A stretch of DNA of 22,168 nt from Welwitschia mirabilis (GCA_051453625.1 JBOZIK010000001.1:24622841-24645008); one strand, 5' to 3'. Positions 1 through 9,578 are shown, counted from the first letter of the stretch. Made by a program: numbers and translations. Notes: generated by a model not told the origin, from the letters alone.

Positions 1-111
1 GCATTTCACATCTTTTAATCATATTATTCTAGTGTACAGTGTGTTTTAATGACATTTATATTGTTAAAGTTGTCATATTTGAAAAACATGGTTTCTGATT
101 TTATTTCATTA

Positions 112-202
112 CCGACTTTTTGGCCGACATTTTGCCGACTAATCTCCGACTCACCAACACGACTTTCATTTTTGAGGTTGCCGACTTTTTAGTTTTGCCG
201 AC
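112..202. repeat. Array of CCGAC boxes
   Basis: CCGAC occurs at 112-116, 124-128, 135-139, 146-150, 181-185 and 198-202, with a near-copy (ACGAC) at 159-163. Three of the copies read GCCGACTTTTT or close to it. The first four are 11-12 bp apart. No ORF covers the stretch. It resembles subterminal or LTR regulatory repeats of a mobile element, and similar motifs occur near 8.2 kb. The element it belongs to is not identified. Confidence 0.6.
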
Positions 203-773
203 TTTTTAAACATTGATCTAAAATATGTTTTCCTTTGTAGATCTTCCTTCTGAATTTGAAATCAAAACTAGAAAAACAATTTTTGGTCTTGTTGTAAGAA
301 CTTTTGACATTATTTTATAAATAACATTACATGAGCCTACTAGTCTAAAATCTTATATTATCAATGTCGAGTATGAGCTCAGAATTCCCATTTGATACTA
401 AAGAAAGAACATAAAGAGTATACAAAATATATGCAATAGAACTTCTAGGAAGCAAAATTAAAAGTGGATAGGAAAGCAAAATGGGCTACTAAAAGCATTG
501 AAGAAGAACAAGGTTAATCTAGCACTAGAAGAAAAGGGCGAAAACAAAAGCAACTATCACAGCCCCAGAATCACTACCCACCAGCAAATTTGATTCTAGA
601 ACCTAAGCAAGAAGAAAAAGACCTAGAGGCCAAATTGACATACTGCCTCAAAGTTGATCTCTAAATGTTTTGTAGATGCAGATGTTGAATGAATACAAAA
701 CTAAAGTTTCTCTTATTACTATGAGGTTTTGTAGTGTTCCATATTTTGCTTCTTTGCTCTTATAGAATGTATA
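203..773. other. Unassigned AT-rich DNA with a weak coding-like relic
   Basis: No gene is recognised. Frame +2 from 449 to 664 reads as a lysine/glutamate-rich, low-complexity peptide with one internal TAA at 515-517 and a terminal TAA at 662-664. It includes the motif KWATKSIEEEQG followed by a basic S/R/K patch. This could be the end of a decayed transposon protein or simply A-rich chance sequence. I do not assign it to a family. Confidence 0.25.
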
Positions 774-816
774 GAAACGGTAAATAGATAAGGGAAACGG
801 TAAATAGATAAGGGAA
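774..816. repeat. Perfect 20-bp tandem repeat
   Basis: GAAACGGTAAATAGATAAGG occurs twice back to back (774-793 and 794-813), followed by three more bases of a third copy. It lies in non-coding AT-rich DNA, and the perfect identity suggests a recent local duplication. Confidence 0.9.
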
Positions 817-1942
817 TATTAGAAACTATGCTGGAAAGTTGAACAATAAAAATTACCCTTGTATGTAAAATATCCAATAAGGTTTGCTTTTATTCGGTAA
901 GAATAAAATGGTGAGAAAGGATATATATCTATATATAAAGGAAGAAACAAGCACATAGCATTTGAAACAATGGCTAACCAGTATAACAATTAATTGAAAC
1001 TACAAGAGATAGGTTCTAAAAGATCAATTAATTATTAGAGTTATATTAAGAACCATAATAGTATGTAGAAAGTATGGTTGGAGATGACAAACGAGAGGAA
1101 TCAAATAATAAAGTAAACAAAAACCTTATAAGCTAGAAACGATAAAGATAAGTGAAGGCATGTGGAAACAAGTTAGAAGCAAGTGCTCAATGTATAAACA
1201 TGGAATCATTTTTCTAAGCAATGCCTTAATTCAATTTGAAGAAAGATTGAAAAGTTACACAAAAGTGACACAATGGTTCACCTCAACTACTCCCACATAT
1301 ATGATGAAGACTCCAAAGCATACTAAGAGAGAATGAAAGAAATAAACAATGTAGTACAGAAAAGATTAACCCAAATTAAAACTCAAATAAAAATAATCAA
1401 ATCTATTAAACCAACTAATTCACCTAAAATGCATCAAATCGAAATAAAATGCAAGAAACAAAATCGAAAAGAACACACCAAATTTATAGTGGTTTGGCAC
1501 ACCTACTCAAGGGGCAACATCAAAGCTCCTAAACCTGCCTACTTCCATTAATCCTCTTTCAAAAGCAATATGGTTTTAGGCTTACCAAAATCCTTACAAC
1601 AAAACATTGTATCCGTCTTAGGCTCCACAACAAAAAATAGAGATCTAAAAGCAAGGATAGAAAGTGCCTTCATGTACAAAAATCCTTTAACACAACCTTC
1701 AAGAAAACTGATTTTAGCATAGGAAGGAAGAGCATACAAGATTTGAGAGGCCAAAATTTATACAAGGAGAGATCCTCCTCCATCTTATGGAAATCTAGAG
1801 GGAAAATGGTTGTTAGAGAATAGGGAGTAGATTTAGGATGTATGGAATAGAAAATAGAACTTCTAGTTCAAACCAGAACTCAAACGAAAGTTAGAATGTT
1901 CAAATTTGTGTCATATAGTTATAGGTCTAGTCTACCGCTGAA
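817..1942. other. No recognisable gene
   Basis: AT-rich DNA with only short open frames on both strands (for example 1333-1551 plus and 1548-1754 minus). Neither translation shows a domain, motif or composition I recognise. It is probably old transposon-derived intergenic sequence. Confidence 0.6.
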
Positions 1943-2178
1943 AAGTATGGTTGACTACCAATGGCTATATAAACTCCTTTGAATAAATTGTCTGCACCCA
2001 ATTGGTTAATGACCAAAATGCTTGGTCTACTAATGTAGATGCTAGTCAACCATCACTTAGAAGTATGATTGGTCACCAACAAACATTTAAACTCCCTTTG
2101 AATAAATTGTCTACTCCCAATCGGTTGACTACCAAAACGCTTGGTCTATCACCTCGGAGGCTAGTTAACTACCCTATT
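1943..2178. repeat. Two-copy 118-bp tandem duplication, LTR-like
   Basis: Unit 1 (1943-2060) and unit 2 (2061-2178) share the order AAGTATG, AAACTCC(C)TTTGAATAAATTG, CCCAAT(T/C)GGTT, CAAAA(T/C)GCTTGGTCTA and GCTAGT(C/T)AAC. Within each unit, boxes related to GGTTGAC start every 20 bp (2004, 2024, 2044; and 2123, 2143, 2163). Box arrays like this are seen in plant LTRs, so I read the region as a degraded LTR or LTR-like regulatory repeat. The 92-codon open frame at 2002-2280 is a by-product of the repeat. Confidence 0.7.
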
Positions 2179-2280
2179 CTCAGCCCTGGAATCTTAATAG
2201 TCGGTCAACCCAAGATTGGGACAGCTGACACCCCTATTTTCAACCAAGAATCTTGTAGAGTCAATCAAGCCAAAGTCTGA

Positions 2281-2985
2281 TCAACCTCATGTTAGTTTGT
2301 AATCTGACACTTAAATCATGTGCGTTTGCCCTTAAAAAAAATCCAATCAATCCACTGCATGATGTAGGCTGTCATTTGGCATTAGTTGGAAACTTTTGAT
2401 CAACTTCTACTAACAACCTACTCCTTTTCCAAACAATCACAAAACCAATGACCCGATGAGAATGATGAACTTAGCTGCTTTGCTTTCCCAAGAATTTTAA
2501 CCCTATGAAGGTTCTACAATGCATTTAAAACTCATGGCATTAGATCAAAGAAGTTGACCCATATCATGAGTGTCAAAGACGTGTGGACTTGAAGCATTCT
2601 AAATTTTCAGCTCCTCTTCTTCCCCTTTTTGTCACAATTTGGTACTTGAAAAATTAGTTAAAAAACGTGCAATGGCCATTTTAGATCACAATAATAAGCA
2701 GATCATATTCTATTAAGCATACCAAGTACAAAATTGCTAAGACACGCATATAATAACATAAATGCTCTACTACTGCATAAAGCATGACATGCAAGAGGTA
2801 GCACTAGATTTAGTAGAGAGCAAAGGATAATACACACTAGATAGGTAGAACAACATTAGATTAAAAATAAAAAAGATAACATGCAAGGAACTAGGTAGGT
2901 AGGGTGGTAGGGAAAGCAAGAGAGGAGTCAAGTCTCCACCCATCATCACCGCCAATGATGAAAATTTCAGCAATTAGTTTACGTC
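2281..2985. other. No recognisable gene
   Basis: AT-rich sequence with short frames only and no conserved motif that I can identify. It may be flanking DNA of the hAT element to the right or remnant LTR sequence. Confidence 0.5.
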
Positions 2986-3045
2986 AACAGCCTGAAAAAG
3001 TCATGTTGAGGAGACATGTCGCCATGTCAGCGTAAAATGTGGACA

Positions 3046-3069
3046 GTAATTTTTTATTCAAAAAATTAC
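3046..3069. repeat. Perfect 10-bp inverted repeat with 4-nt loop
   Basis: Arms GTAATTTTTT (3046-3055) and AAAAAATTAC (3060-3069) are exact complements around the loop ATTC. It lies downstream of the hAT transposase reading direction, close to a GACATGTCGCCATGTC motif at 3013-3028. It may be part of the element's subterminal sequence; its role is unknown. Confidence 0.85.
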
Positions 3070-3944
3070 AGGAATTTCATTATTTACAAGATTTATAAGC
3101 AACATAAGCTCAAAATAGCTAAAAATAAGCACTTCAAATACTCATTTGATGTGCATAATAACTAGAAACCCATTACCACATCAAAAGCTAAAACTATAAA
3201 ACTATTATAACATCAATTGCTCATTTCCTTCACTGCAGAATAATGTGCATGTACTTAAAACAACATATGAGTTTATAAAAAACAGACCATCGAGTGTCAT
3301 TATAGACTAGAAGGCTTATACGAAATACAAATAACATCAACATGCAAAAATCCATAATCTTGTGCCACTACTACATGCACTGCCCCTCCCTCTTATAGCC
3401 TTAAGCTTTTATCTATATGTTTGTGCCTCTCTATGTGGTTGACGAATCTCTTCCCTAGTAGCAGCAAATTGTTATGCATCCTGTTCTAGTCATCAAAGCT
3501 CCTCCTCAATGAATAAATCATCATGGCTAGGAGTAATCTCTACACCTCTAGCCATCTCCTCCTCCTCCTTCTCACTGTAATCATCACCATCGGAACCATC
3601 ATCAACATCCATGCCCTCGTAGCCAACAGATAAGGGTTGTGAAGAGTGGCATCGTGGACGAGATGTCGTAGCCTGAATTGGAGGTGCATCAAGAGGAGGC
3701 GAAGCAGGACAATCTTCCTCAGGAGGAAATTCTGCTTCCTCTGCTTCCCTCGTGCATTTGCATGAGAAGTAGAAGCTCCCTCAGTACTAGGTACATGTAC
3801 ATGTGCATGTGAAATTGTGGATCATCATCAACAATGGTAAGAACCCAATCATGAAGAGGCTCAGAAGCATGGACATTTTCAAAGTCCACATCATTATGCT
3901 TGTTGTCATTAATGGCAGCAATAGCACTAAAGATATCTTTCTAT

Positions 3945-4271
3945 ATTAACTTTAGATTGTAATGCACAAATACAAGATCGTTTAATATCTCTGCAGTGAG
4001 CCTCTTACATTTTTTAAAGTGAATGTGCTCAAAAACACTCCAATTCCTTTCACAACCTATGTCAACAAGAAAATGACAATAATTAATGACATATAAAATT
4101 ACTCCAAAACAACAAAAACACTTAAATTGTACTAGAATACAATAAAATTGAATGTGAAAAATTACAAACATGCAGCCAACTTTCCAGATGCACTATAAGG
4201 TTGGATTAATATTCTTATGGCTAGTTGGTGTAGATTGGAAACTTCTATTCCAGAAGTAAGCCACCAATCAT
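3945..4271 (-). other. hAT C-terminal dimerisation domain, two exons
   Basis: Exon 4170-4271 encodes the segment from DDWWLTSGIEV to LAIRILIQPYSASG. After a GT-AG intron at 4057-4169, the exon beginning at 4056 encodes CERNWSVFEHIH, KRLTAEILNDLV and FVHYNLKL. This motif chain is diagnostic of the hAT dimerisation region. A TAG follows directly after NLKLI, while the acidic tail continues in the same frame. Confidence 0.88.
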
Positions 4272-5321
4272 CTACAATAATAAACAATCAAATTAAAATC
4301 ATTGAAAGTTAGAGAAGAAGGGTAGTAGTCTGGTACTTTACAATATTAAAGTGAAAAATTACTAACAAAAAAGCAAGAGTATAATATGGTAATTGTAAAC
4401 TATAAAGTTTACCTTGTGTACATTCATTAACTCCTAATTCACTTAAGGCCATCATGAATGTTGGGCGATCTCTCTTCCTATATCTGTTTAGCTCATTTAT
4501 AAGTTTTAATGACTTCCGTGAATCTGTTACCATTTTGTGGAAGACAAAGGTGATTCTTGTGGCAAGATGAGGATCATGTAGAAGTGATTTTCCAAAACCA
4601 AATTATTGATTTAAAACATGTGCTATAGCATGCAAATGTTCATTCCATCTTTTTTGTATAAGAGAGGATATGTGCACCCATTCTGAATCTTGCTTGCTTG
4701 CAAGCATGTAAATCTCAACTTGACTTTTGGCCTTCCCCATGGCATCATAAATAAATCTCATAGAAGGTCTTCCACTATCTACGATAGGTAACACTTTCAC
4801 CAAGGGATCGGTGATCGATAAAAACAAAATCAAAGAAATTGCATCAACTCATTTATTATGTCAATGTGAAGAATTCAAAAAAAATAGAGTTGGAAATTGG
4901 GATTACTTACACATATAATATTCTCCACACCAAACCAAAAATGTATTTCATCAAACACTGCTCTTTTGATAACCTTTGCTAAAGGAAGTTGTCTAATCCT
5001 GTTGAATTTTTCGAAATCTCTCCATTCTTCACTAACAAACACGTTCATCAAAGCACTTTTCCTTTTCAATAAGGAATCCAAGAGAATAAAATTGGTGGCA
5101 GACCTTGTTGTACAAGGCCTAATGAGTTCATTGCCATATGAAAATTCCAAAAAGAAATGATGAACATGCTAATGCAAGTAGATGAACTTGGAGATAATTT
5201 TTGCACATCTCACAACCTAGAAAAAGGAAAGAAGTTAATTACTAGTCACATTGAGCCATAAAGTAATAGGCCACAAAGCCATAACATTGACGTTATTAAA
5301 ATTCACTAAAATTTACCATAG

Positions 5322-5762
5322 TAATCCACTGATTTTTTTCTATGTCTTCAAAAAGAAGGTCAAGGCAATGTGCAACACAAGGTGTCCAATAAATTGTTGG
5401 ATAAGAAGTCAGTAGAATCCAACCAGCCACAACAAAGGAGGTTGCATTGTCTGTCATAACGTAATTAAAATTAAGAAATAACTATGGGTCAAAATAAAAT
5501 AACAATTATTAAATAACCAACATTTTTAAAACAAATTAAATAACAATCACAAAATTCTATAGCTTAAAAATCTTATTTCAACCACATTCTCTACACTAAT
5601 GACCTCAATGCATTCTCTAAGGACTCCAAACAAGTACTCAACATTTTTCACATGCTTTGATGCATCTAAGCTTTTTAAAAACATGATTCTAGATGCAGAG
5701 CCAACCAAAAAAATTCAATAAGGTTCTACCTCTCATCTTCCCAACCATCACACATTAAATTG
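5322..5762 (-). other. DUF659 catalytic core segment of the hAT pseudogene
   Basis: The segment carries CDGWEDE, which holds the first conserved acidic position, an in-frame TAG and then SLDASKHVKNVEYLFGVL and ECIEVISVENVVE. After a probable intron (about 5470-5576) comes MTDNATSFVVAG, with the second conserved Asp, and TPCVAHCLDLLFEDI, the conserved C..H motif. Both recognised aspartates remain. The intron's expected splice sites look mutated: ATAAGA stands where GTAAGA would be expected. Confidence 0.8.
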
Positions 5763-6269
5763 TAGCCCTTTTCTTGCCATGTTGCACGTCAGATTTAACT
5801 TCATCAAGCAAGTTTGTTCTCACCTTAGTATATGTTGGGAGTTTGAAACAAGGCCCTGCTTTGTAAATTGCATTACACATTTCTTTAAACATGGCAGTAG
5901 AATGAAAAGGATTAAGAGGGAACATGTGAAAGCACCAACATTCAGCCATTCTCTTCTTCGCATCATGCATTAGTTTTTTCACTTGTGGAGTGTTGCGCAT
6001 GTCTATTGTATTAATGAAGGAGAAGATGAACTTCCCATTCCTTCACCACTGCCACTTCTACTTGTTTGAGTACTTGCTTGGCTAGAAATAAGATCTATTT
6101 GCTCTTTATCCCTTTTTCAAATCCAAAGTGAAGGGGCATAACATGTCCTAGTATAGCTTGAAGTATCTGTACCTACCAGAGAAGATCCCCCACCTCGATC
6201 ATTTGAATGAAAATGCAATTGTTTTTCTCTTTGCAATCATTTCTTCTGCCTGCCGAGAAGCACATCTTC

Positions 6270-6450
6270 TTTTATCCCTCTCTGCAAGCATTGTCATACA
6301 CTCTTGCCTGGTTTTGTCATTGATTTCACCTCTTGGTTCAGGACACTTGCAAATATCATGCCTTGTAATGCCTGCAGTATGATATTTCAATTGTGTAACT
6401 CCTTCAAAAACACTCATACCATAAAACCTACAAATAACTTTTGTTGCCTT
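6270..6450 (-). other. BED zinc finger segment of the hAT pseudogene
   Basis: The BED finger is the DNA-binding domain at the transposase N terminus. The expected C-x2-C pair reads C-R-F-Y, so the second zinc ligand is lost (TGT to TAT would be one G-to-A change). The histidines of LKYHTAGITRH are kept. An in-frame TAA lies just upstream, within GSP-stop-GSS. Confidence 0.8.
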
Positions 6451-6579
6451 TGTTCTAGAAGTACTTGATCCTTAGGGTGAACCATCTTCAAGACTCAAGA
6501 GAAATGAATCTTATAAATAGCATTAAAACAGAAAACGAAGAAAAGGTAAGTATTCAAAATCTTACAAATGCAAAACAAC

Positions 6580-6773
6580 ATCAATAATTCAATACTAGAA
6601 AGGATTGCATAAAAAATTTGGCAACTNNNNNNNNNNNNNNNNNNNNNNNNNNNNNNNNNNNNNNNNNNNNNNNNNNNNNNNNNNNNNNNNNNNNNNNNNN
6701 NNNNNNNNNNNNNNNNNNNNNNNNNNATCAATAATTCAATACTAGAAAGGATTGCATAAAAAATTTGGCAACT
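6580..6773. other. 100-N gap with identical 47-bp flanks
   Basis: The N run at 6627-6726 is preceded (6580-6626) and followed (6727-6773) by the same 47 bases without a mismatch. The simplest reading is two overlapping contig ends scaffolded with a nominal 100-N spacer, so there is probably no missing sequence here. Confidence 0.9.
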
Positions 6774-6799
6774 ACTTTCAATAAAAGAAGTTCATTTAC

Positions 6800-6829
6800 T
6801 TTCTAGACTACGAATATTTAGTCTAGAAA
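6800..6829. repeat. Perfect 11-bp inverted repeat with 8-nt loop
   Basis: TTTCTAGACTA (6800-6810) pairs exactly with TAGTCTAGAAA (6819-6829) around CGAATATT. It lies about 320 bp upstream of the hAT transposase reading start, in otherwise featureless AT-rich DNA. It could be a cruciform or a protein-binding site; no family match is claimed. Confidence 0.85.
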
Positions 6830-7189
6830 AAAGCAAGGAAAAGCAATAATTAAAAAAATCATAAAAGAAATATTCATACACTTAAAGATTAGCACATTTC
6901 TTCTTGCTCAGTATGTTCATAGATATCATCAATAGACATGCAAAAGGCAATAATGTTTATATCTAAGAAATTTATCCTTACATTTTGACATAATGACATG
7001 TATACTAAATAGTGTGATGTTGCTTGTTGGAGTCGGGTGTGAGGTCAATTCTTAATGTATACTATTGCCAAGGACTTCTGTCTTTATAAATTGATGTTAT
7101 GTTATAGTCACTTTATATTGTTATGTTTTAACATCATGTCTAGTTTAGGAATGACATATTTTTAATGAAACATATGTAATCCTCTTATA
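6830..7189. repeat. Unassigned AT-rich DNA with 25-bp direct repeat
   Basis: No gene is seen. A 25-base sequence beginning TTGTTATGTTTTAACATC occurs at 7118-7142 and again at 7199-7223, 81 bp further on. The second copy sits at the left edge of the copia fragment that follows, so the repeat may mark a duplication at or near its insertion boundary. Confidence 0.7.
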
Positions 7190-8062
7190 AAGATTATGTT
7201 GTTATGTTTTAACATCATGTCTAAGAACGTTCACTTCTTGGACTTTGGAGGGATGTGGTGTTTGACGAAACCTTTCTCAAGAGGAATGTTCTATCTATGG
7301 AATTTCAATTTGAATGAAACAACAATAGTAACGACTAACAAGAATGAAAAAGTAGCTCAATTAACGAGATGGNNNNNNNNNNNNNNNNNNNNNNNNNNNN
7401 NNNNNNNNNNNNNNNNNNNNNNNNNNNNNNNNNNNNNNNNNNNNNNNNNNNNNNNNNNNNNNNNNNNNNNNNAAACCTTTCTCAAGAGGAATGTTCTATG
7501 TATGGAATTTCAATTTGAATGAAACAACAATAGTAACGACTAACAAGAATTAAAAAGTAGCTCAATTAACGAGATGGAACAAAAATGGAAGTGCATCCTA
7601 GAGGATCTTTAAGGAAACTTACAGCATTGCATCAATAACATTTGATGGTGAATAAGCATATCTCACTTTGGCTATAGAACTGGATGAACAAATATCTTAT
7701 CAAGATGTTTTGAATAATTAGCAAACGATGAAGAACATATGTACTCTCTCTTGAAAAACTAGATATAAGTGTTGGTATAGATTTCAAAGGGTAGGAAAAC
7801 ATTTGATTGTAGGTGACTGTTCAAAGCAAAGCACGTTGCAACATGGATGATTAAAAGGTTCAAGACACACTTGGCAATAGACTATCATCCAACGTTGGCT
7901 ACATACTTTTTTGTTGTGGCTGAACTTGTGTTCAAATTAGCTTCAATCAAACTCATGGCTTTGGCTATGTTGGAAGGTTTGAAGCCAGAACAAATGGATG
8001 TAAGGATAGCCTCTTCCATGTTAAGTTGGAAACTATGTCTCTGCTCGACCGTAGGCCCATAA
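7190..8062 (+). pseudogene. Ty1-copia pol fragment (integrase end and RT start)
   Basis: RDVVFDETFLKRNV (about 7248-7290) is the conserved end of copia integrase. After the gap, DEQISYQDVLNN and the stretch around KAEH/TWMIKRFKTHLAIDYHPTLA match the start of copia reverse transcriptase, followed by KLASIKLMALAMLEGLKPEQMDV, the lHQMDVKtAF region, around 7940-8010. Several stops and frame changes break it, and no YVDD active site is reached. The fragment ends near 8062 without an LTR. It is a truncated, non-functional relic on the plus strand, opposite in orientation to the neighbouring hAT and copia A. Confidence 0.75.
7268..7577. other. 100-N gap with near-identical 105-bp flanks
   Basis: Bases 7268-7372 and 7473-7577 are the same 105-bp stretch with two differences (CTATCTATGG/CTATGTATGG and AATGAAAAAG/AATTAAAAAG). 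They flank the N run 7373-7472. This is most likely an unmerged contig overlap or two alleles placed in tandem by the assembler, and it duplicates part of the copia fragment artificially. Confidence 0.88.
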
Positions 8063-8159
8063 CTCTACCACACTTTTGGCTATTTTTCCTTTGTCTGCAA
8101 GTTTGCGCACCATTTCTCTGTCTTTGTGCACTTCTCTCTATCCTGGTGTGCTTCTCTTG

Positions 8160-8310
8160 TCTTTGGGTGTTTTTATTAATGCGCCTCCAGCAAAAAGTCG
8201 TGACTTGTTATCAATAAGTCATGACCAAAAACATTTATTTCATCAGCGACATGTCGGCAACATTTACAATACGTCGACTCAAAAAGTCACACCAATGGTG
8301 ACTTTTTGAT
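8160..8310. repeat. GTCGAC/AAAAAGTC motif-rich stretch with 12-bp palindrome
   Basis: The stretch holds AAAAAGTCGTGAC, AAGTCATGACC, CAGCGACATGTCGGCAAC and ACGTCGACTCAAAAAGTCAC. It ends in a perfect inverted repeat: TCAAAAAGTCAC (8279-8290), loop ACCAATG, GTGACTTTTTGA (8298-8309). The motifs resemble those at 112-202 and 2990-3030. It has the look of a transposon subterminal region, possibly hAT-related, but no terminal repeat or target duplication was established. Confidence 0.6.
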
Positions 8311-8319
8311 TGATTGAAA

Positions 8320-8906
8320 AAAGGGCAAGATATCGCCAAAGAGATCACCACCCCTCCCACATTCAGAGGCCTCTAAATCCCCTAGAATCTCTATAGCAAA
8401 ACCTGAAGAACTACATGCACACCATCTCCACAAATACTCTTAATAATATTAAGAAATGAAAGCAAAAAGACTAACATAGATAACAAATACAAAGAGAGAT
8501 TTACAACGTAAAACCCTTAAATACTAAGGGAAATATCCATGAGAAAATAGTGGAAAGCACTTAATTAAAAGACAAGCTTACAAACAAGGCAAAGAAGGCT
8601 TCAATCTTAGCTCTTAAACTCTCTGACAGGAATCACTCCTGAAGACAAATGTTCTCCAAAACAACTCATTGCCCCAACACAAACTCACAAGGGGATTAAA
8701 TAGTTATATGACAAAACCTTCTACCACACTCTAGACTTATTCTCTTTAGCTATAAGTAATAGTTAACCCACACATAACCTTTAAAATAGTTTGCTAAACC
8801 TCAAAATGACTTTACTTAAAATCACCTTTTACAATAATCTTTTTGTTAAATAAAAGGGGTCAATGATAAAATACAACATTACAAAGGGAATAAATTTGCC
8901 TTTACA
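8320..8906 (-). mobile_element. 3' LTR of copia A
   Basis: Read on the minus strand, the LTR begins TGTAAAGGCAAATTT at 8906, a few bases after a polypurine tract. It continues through an AT-rich stretch and a segment near 8500-8550 resembling the AAAACCC...GGGAAA pattern common in plant LTRs. The far boundary, estimated near 8320, is uncertain because no matching LTR copy is present in the window. Confidence 0.5.
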
Positions 8907-8915
8907 ATATAAAAA

Positions 8916-8926
8916 TCTCCCACTTG
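8916..8926 (-). promoter_or_regulatory. Polypurine tract of copia A
   Basis: On the minus strand the sequence is CAAGTGGGAGA, the typical copia plus-strand primer just upstream of the 3' LTR. The same string occurs at 16247-16257 for copia C, so the two elements are probably related in lineage. Confidence 0.7.
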
Positions 8927-8929
8927 ACA

Positions 8930-9578
8930 AATTTCCAGTTTCCAAAACAAGCTCCAACTTCAAGCTCCCTTGTTATGTTTCTTCAAGTCTAATGCCAAAC
9001 ATGTAGGAATCATGCTTTGCTCCATCTACTGGCTTAGCCAAGAGATTAGCCAAGGTGGGCATGGTGCCCAATTTTATCAACCTATGGTATCATTGCCTCC
9101 AAGATATCCTTGATGAAGTAGTACTTCACGTGAATGTGCTTTGTCCTTGTATGATGTATAGCATCTTTAGCCAAGACTTGGCTATCATAGCACACAACAT
9201 ACTTGGCTTCGAGAAGTCCAAGCCATTCAAGCATGCATCTTAGCCAAACCATCTCATTTGCTACCTTCACCAAAGCAATATTTCCAACCTCTGTAGTAGG
9301 CAAAGCCACCAAAACTCTACAAACATGACATCTAGCTAATAGCACCACCACCAATATAAAAACAAGTCCTATAGTATACTTCTGAAATCTATGCAACCAT
9401 CACAATTTGCATCTACATATCCAACAAGTTCTAAAGCTAAGCCTCCAACACATAAACAGACATGTTGAGTCCCTTGCAAATATCACAAAACCTATTTGAC
9501 AGCTTCCCAGTGAGCTCTTCTAGGTTGTTTGTATATTTGGAGGAAACTCTCACTACAAACTAGGGCATACAACAAGCT
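8930..9578 (-). pseudogene. Ty1-copia RT end and RNase H (copia A, 3' part)
   Basis: From 9578 downward the reading gives SLLYALVC, HWEAVK (the copia RT-RNase H connection), GYVDANCDG (first RNase H Asp region), ALPTTEVGNIAL, YDSQVLAKDAIHHTRTKHIH and LANLLAKPV near the end. These are consecutive landmarks of copia RNase H. Stops after HWEAVK and at least one frame change break it. It joins directly to the polypurine tract and LTR at lower coordinates. Upstream it is cut by the LTR at 9579-10373, and the middle of RT, including the YVDD box, is missing. Confidence 0.88.

Larger units (their letters stand above)
3493..6480 (-). pseudogene. hAT-family transposase (BED finger, DUF659, dimerisation domain), decayed
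   Basis: This is the relic of a cut-and-paste DNA transposase. From 6480 downward the reading shows a BED zinc finger (VICRFYG, then GVTQLKYHTAGITRHD), a serine-rich linker, the NPFHSTAMFKEM region, and the DUF659 core with CDGWED, TDNATSFVVAG and PCVAHCLDLLFEDI. These are followed by ELIRPCTTRSATNF, DPLVKVLPIVDSG and the C-terminal hAT dimerisation motif CERNWSVFEHIH with LNDLVFVHYNLKL. An acidic tail ends at TGA 3493-3495. In-frame stops, small frameshifts and a Cys-to-Tyr change in the zinc finger show it is dead. Three gaps in the coding sequence are bounded by GT and AG and are therefore introns: 4057-4169, 4272-4412 and 5217-5316. The family call is secure; the exact element ends are not. 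Confidence 0.92.

Noticed and set aside
774-816. CRISPR-like or satellite array
   Set aside because: Only two direct copies without spacers; a simple local duplication in plant DNA.
1333-1754. ORFs on both strands as a gene pair
   Set aside because: No similarity recognised, lysine-rich composition matches A-rich DNA, and no promoter or splice context is seen.
2002-2280. 92-codon ORF as a host gene
   Set aside because: It coincides with the 118-bp tandem repeat; the protein has no recognisable domain and its repeats follow the DNA repeat.
3493-6480. Domesticated hAT gene still under selection
   Set aside because: At least four in-frame stops, frame changes and a lost zinc ligand argue for a pseudogene despite the readable introns.
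8026-8309. Small hydrophobic ORFs as membrane peptides
   Set aside because: They overlap the end of the copia fragment and the motif block in alternative frames; hydrophobicity follows from T-rich composition.
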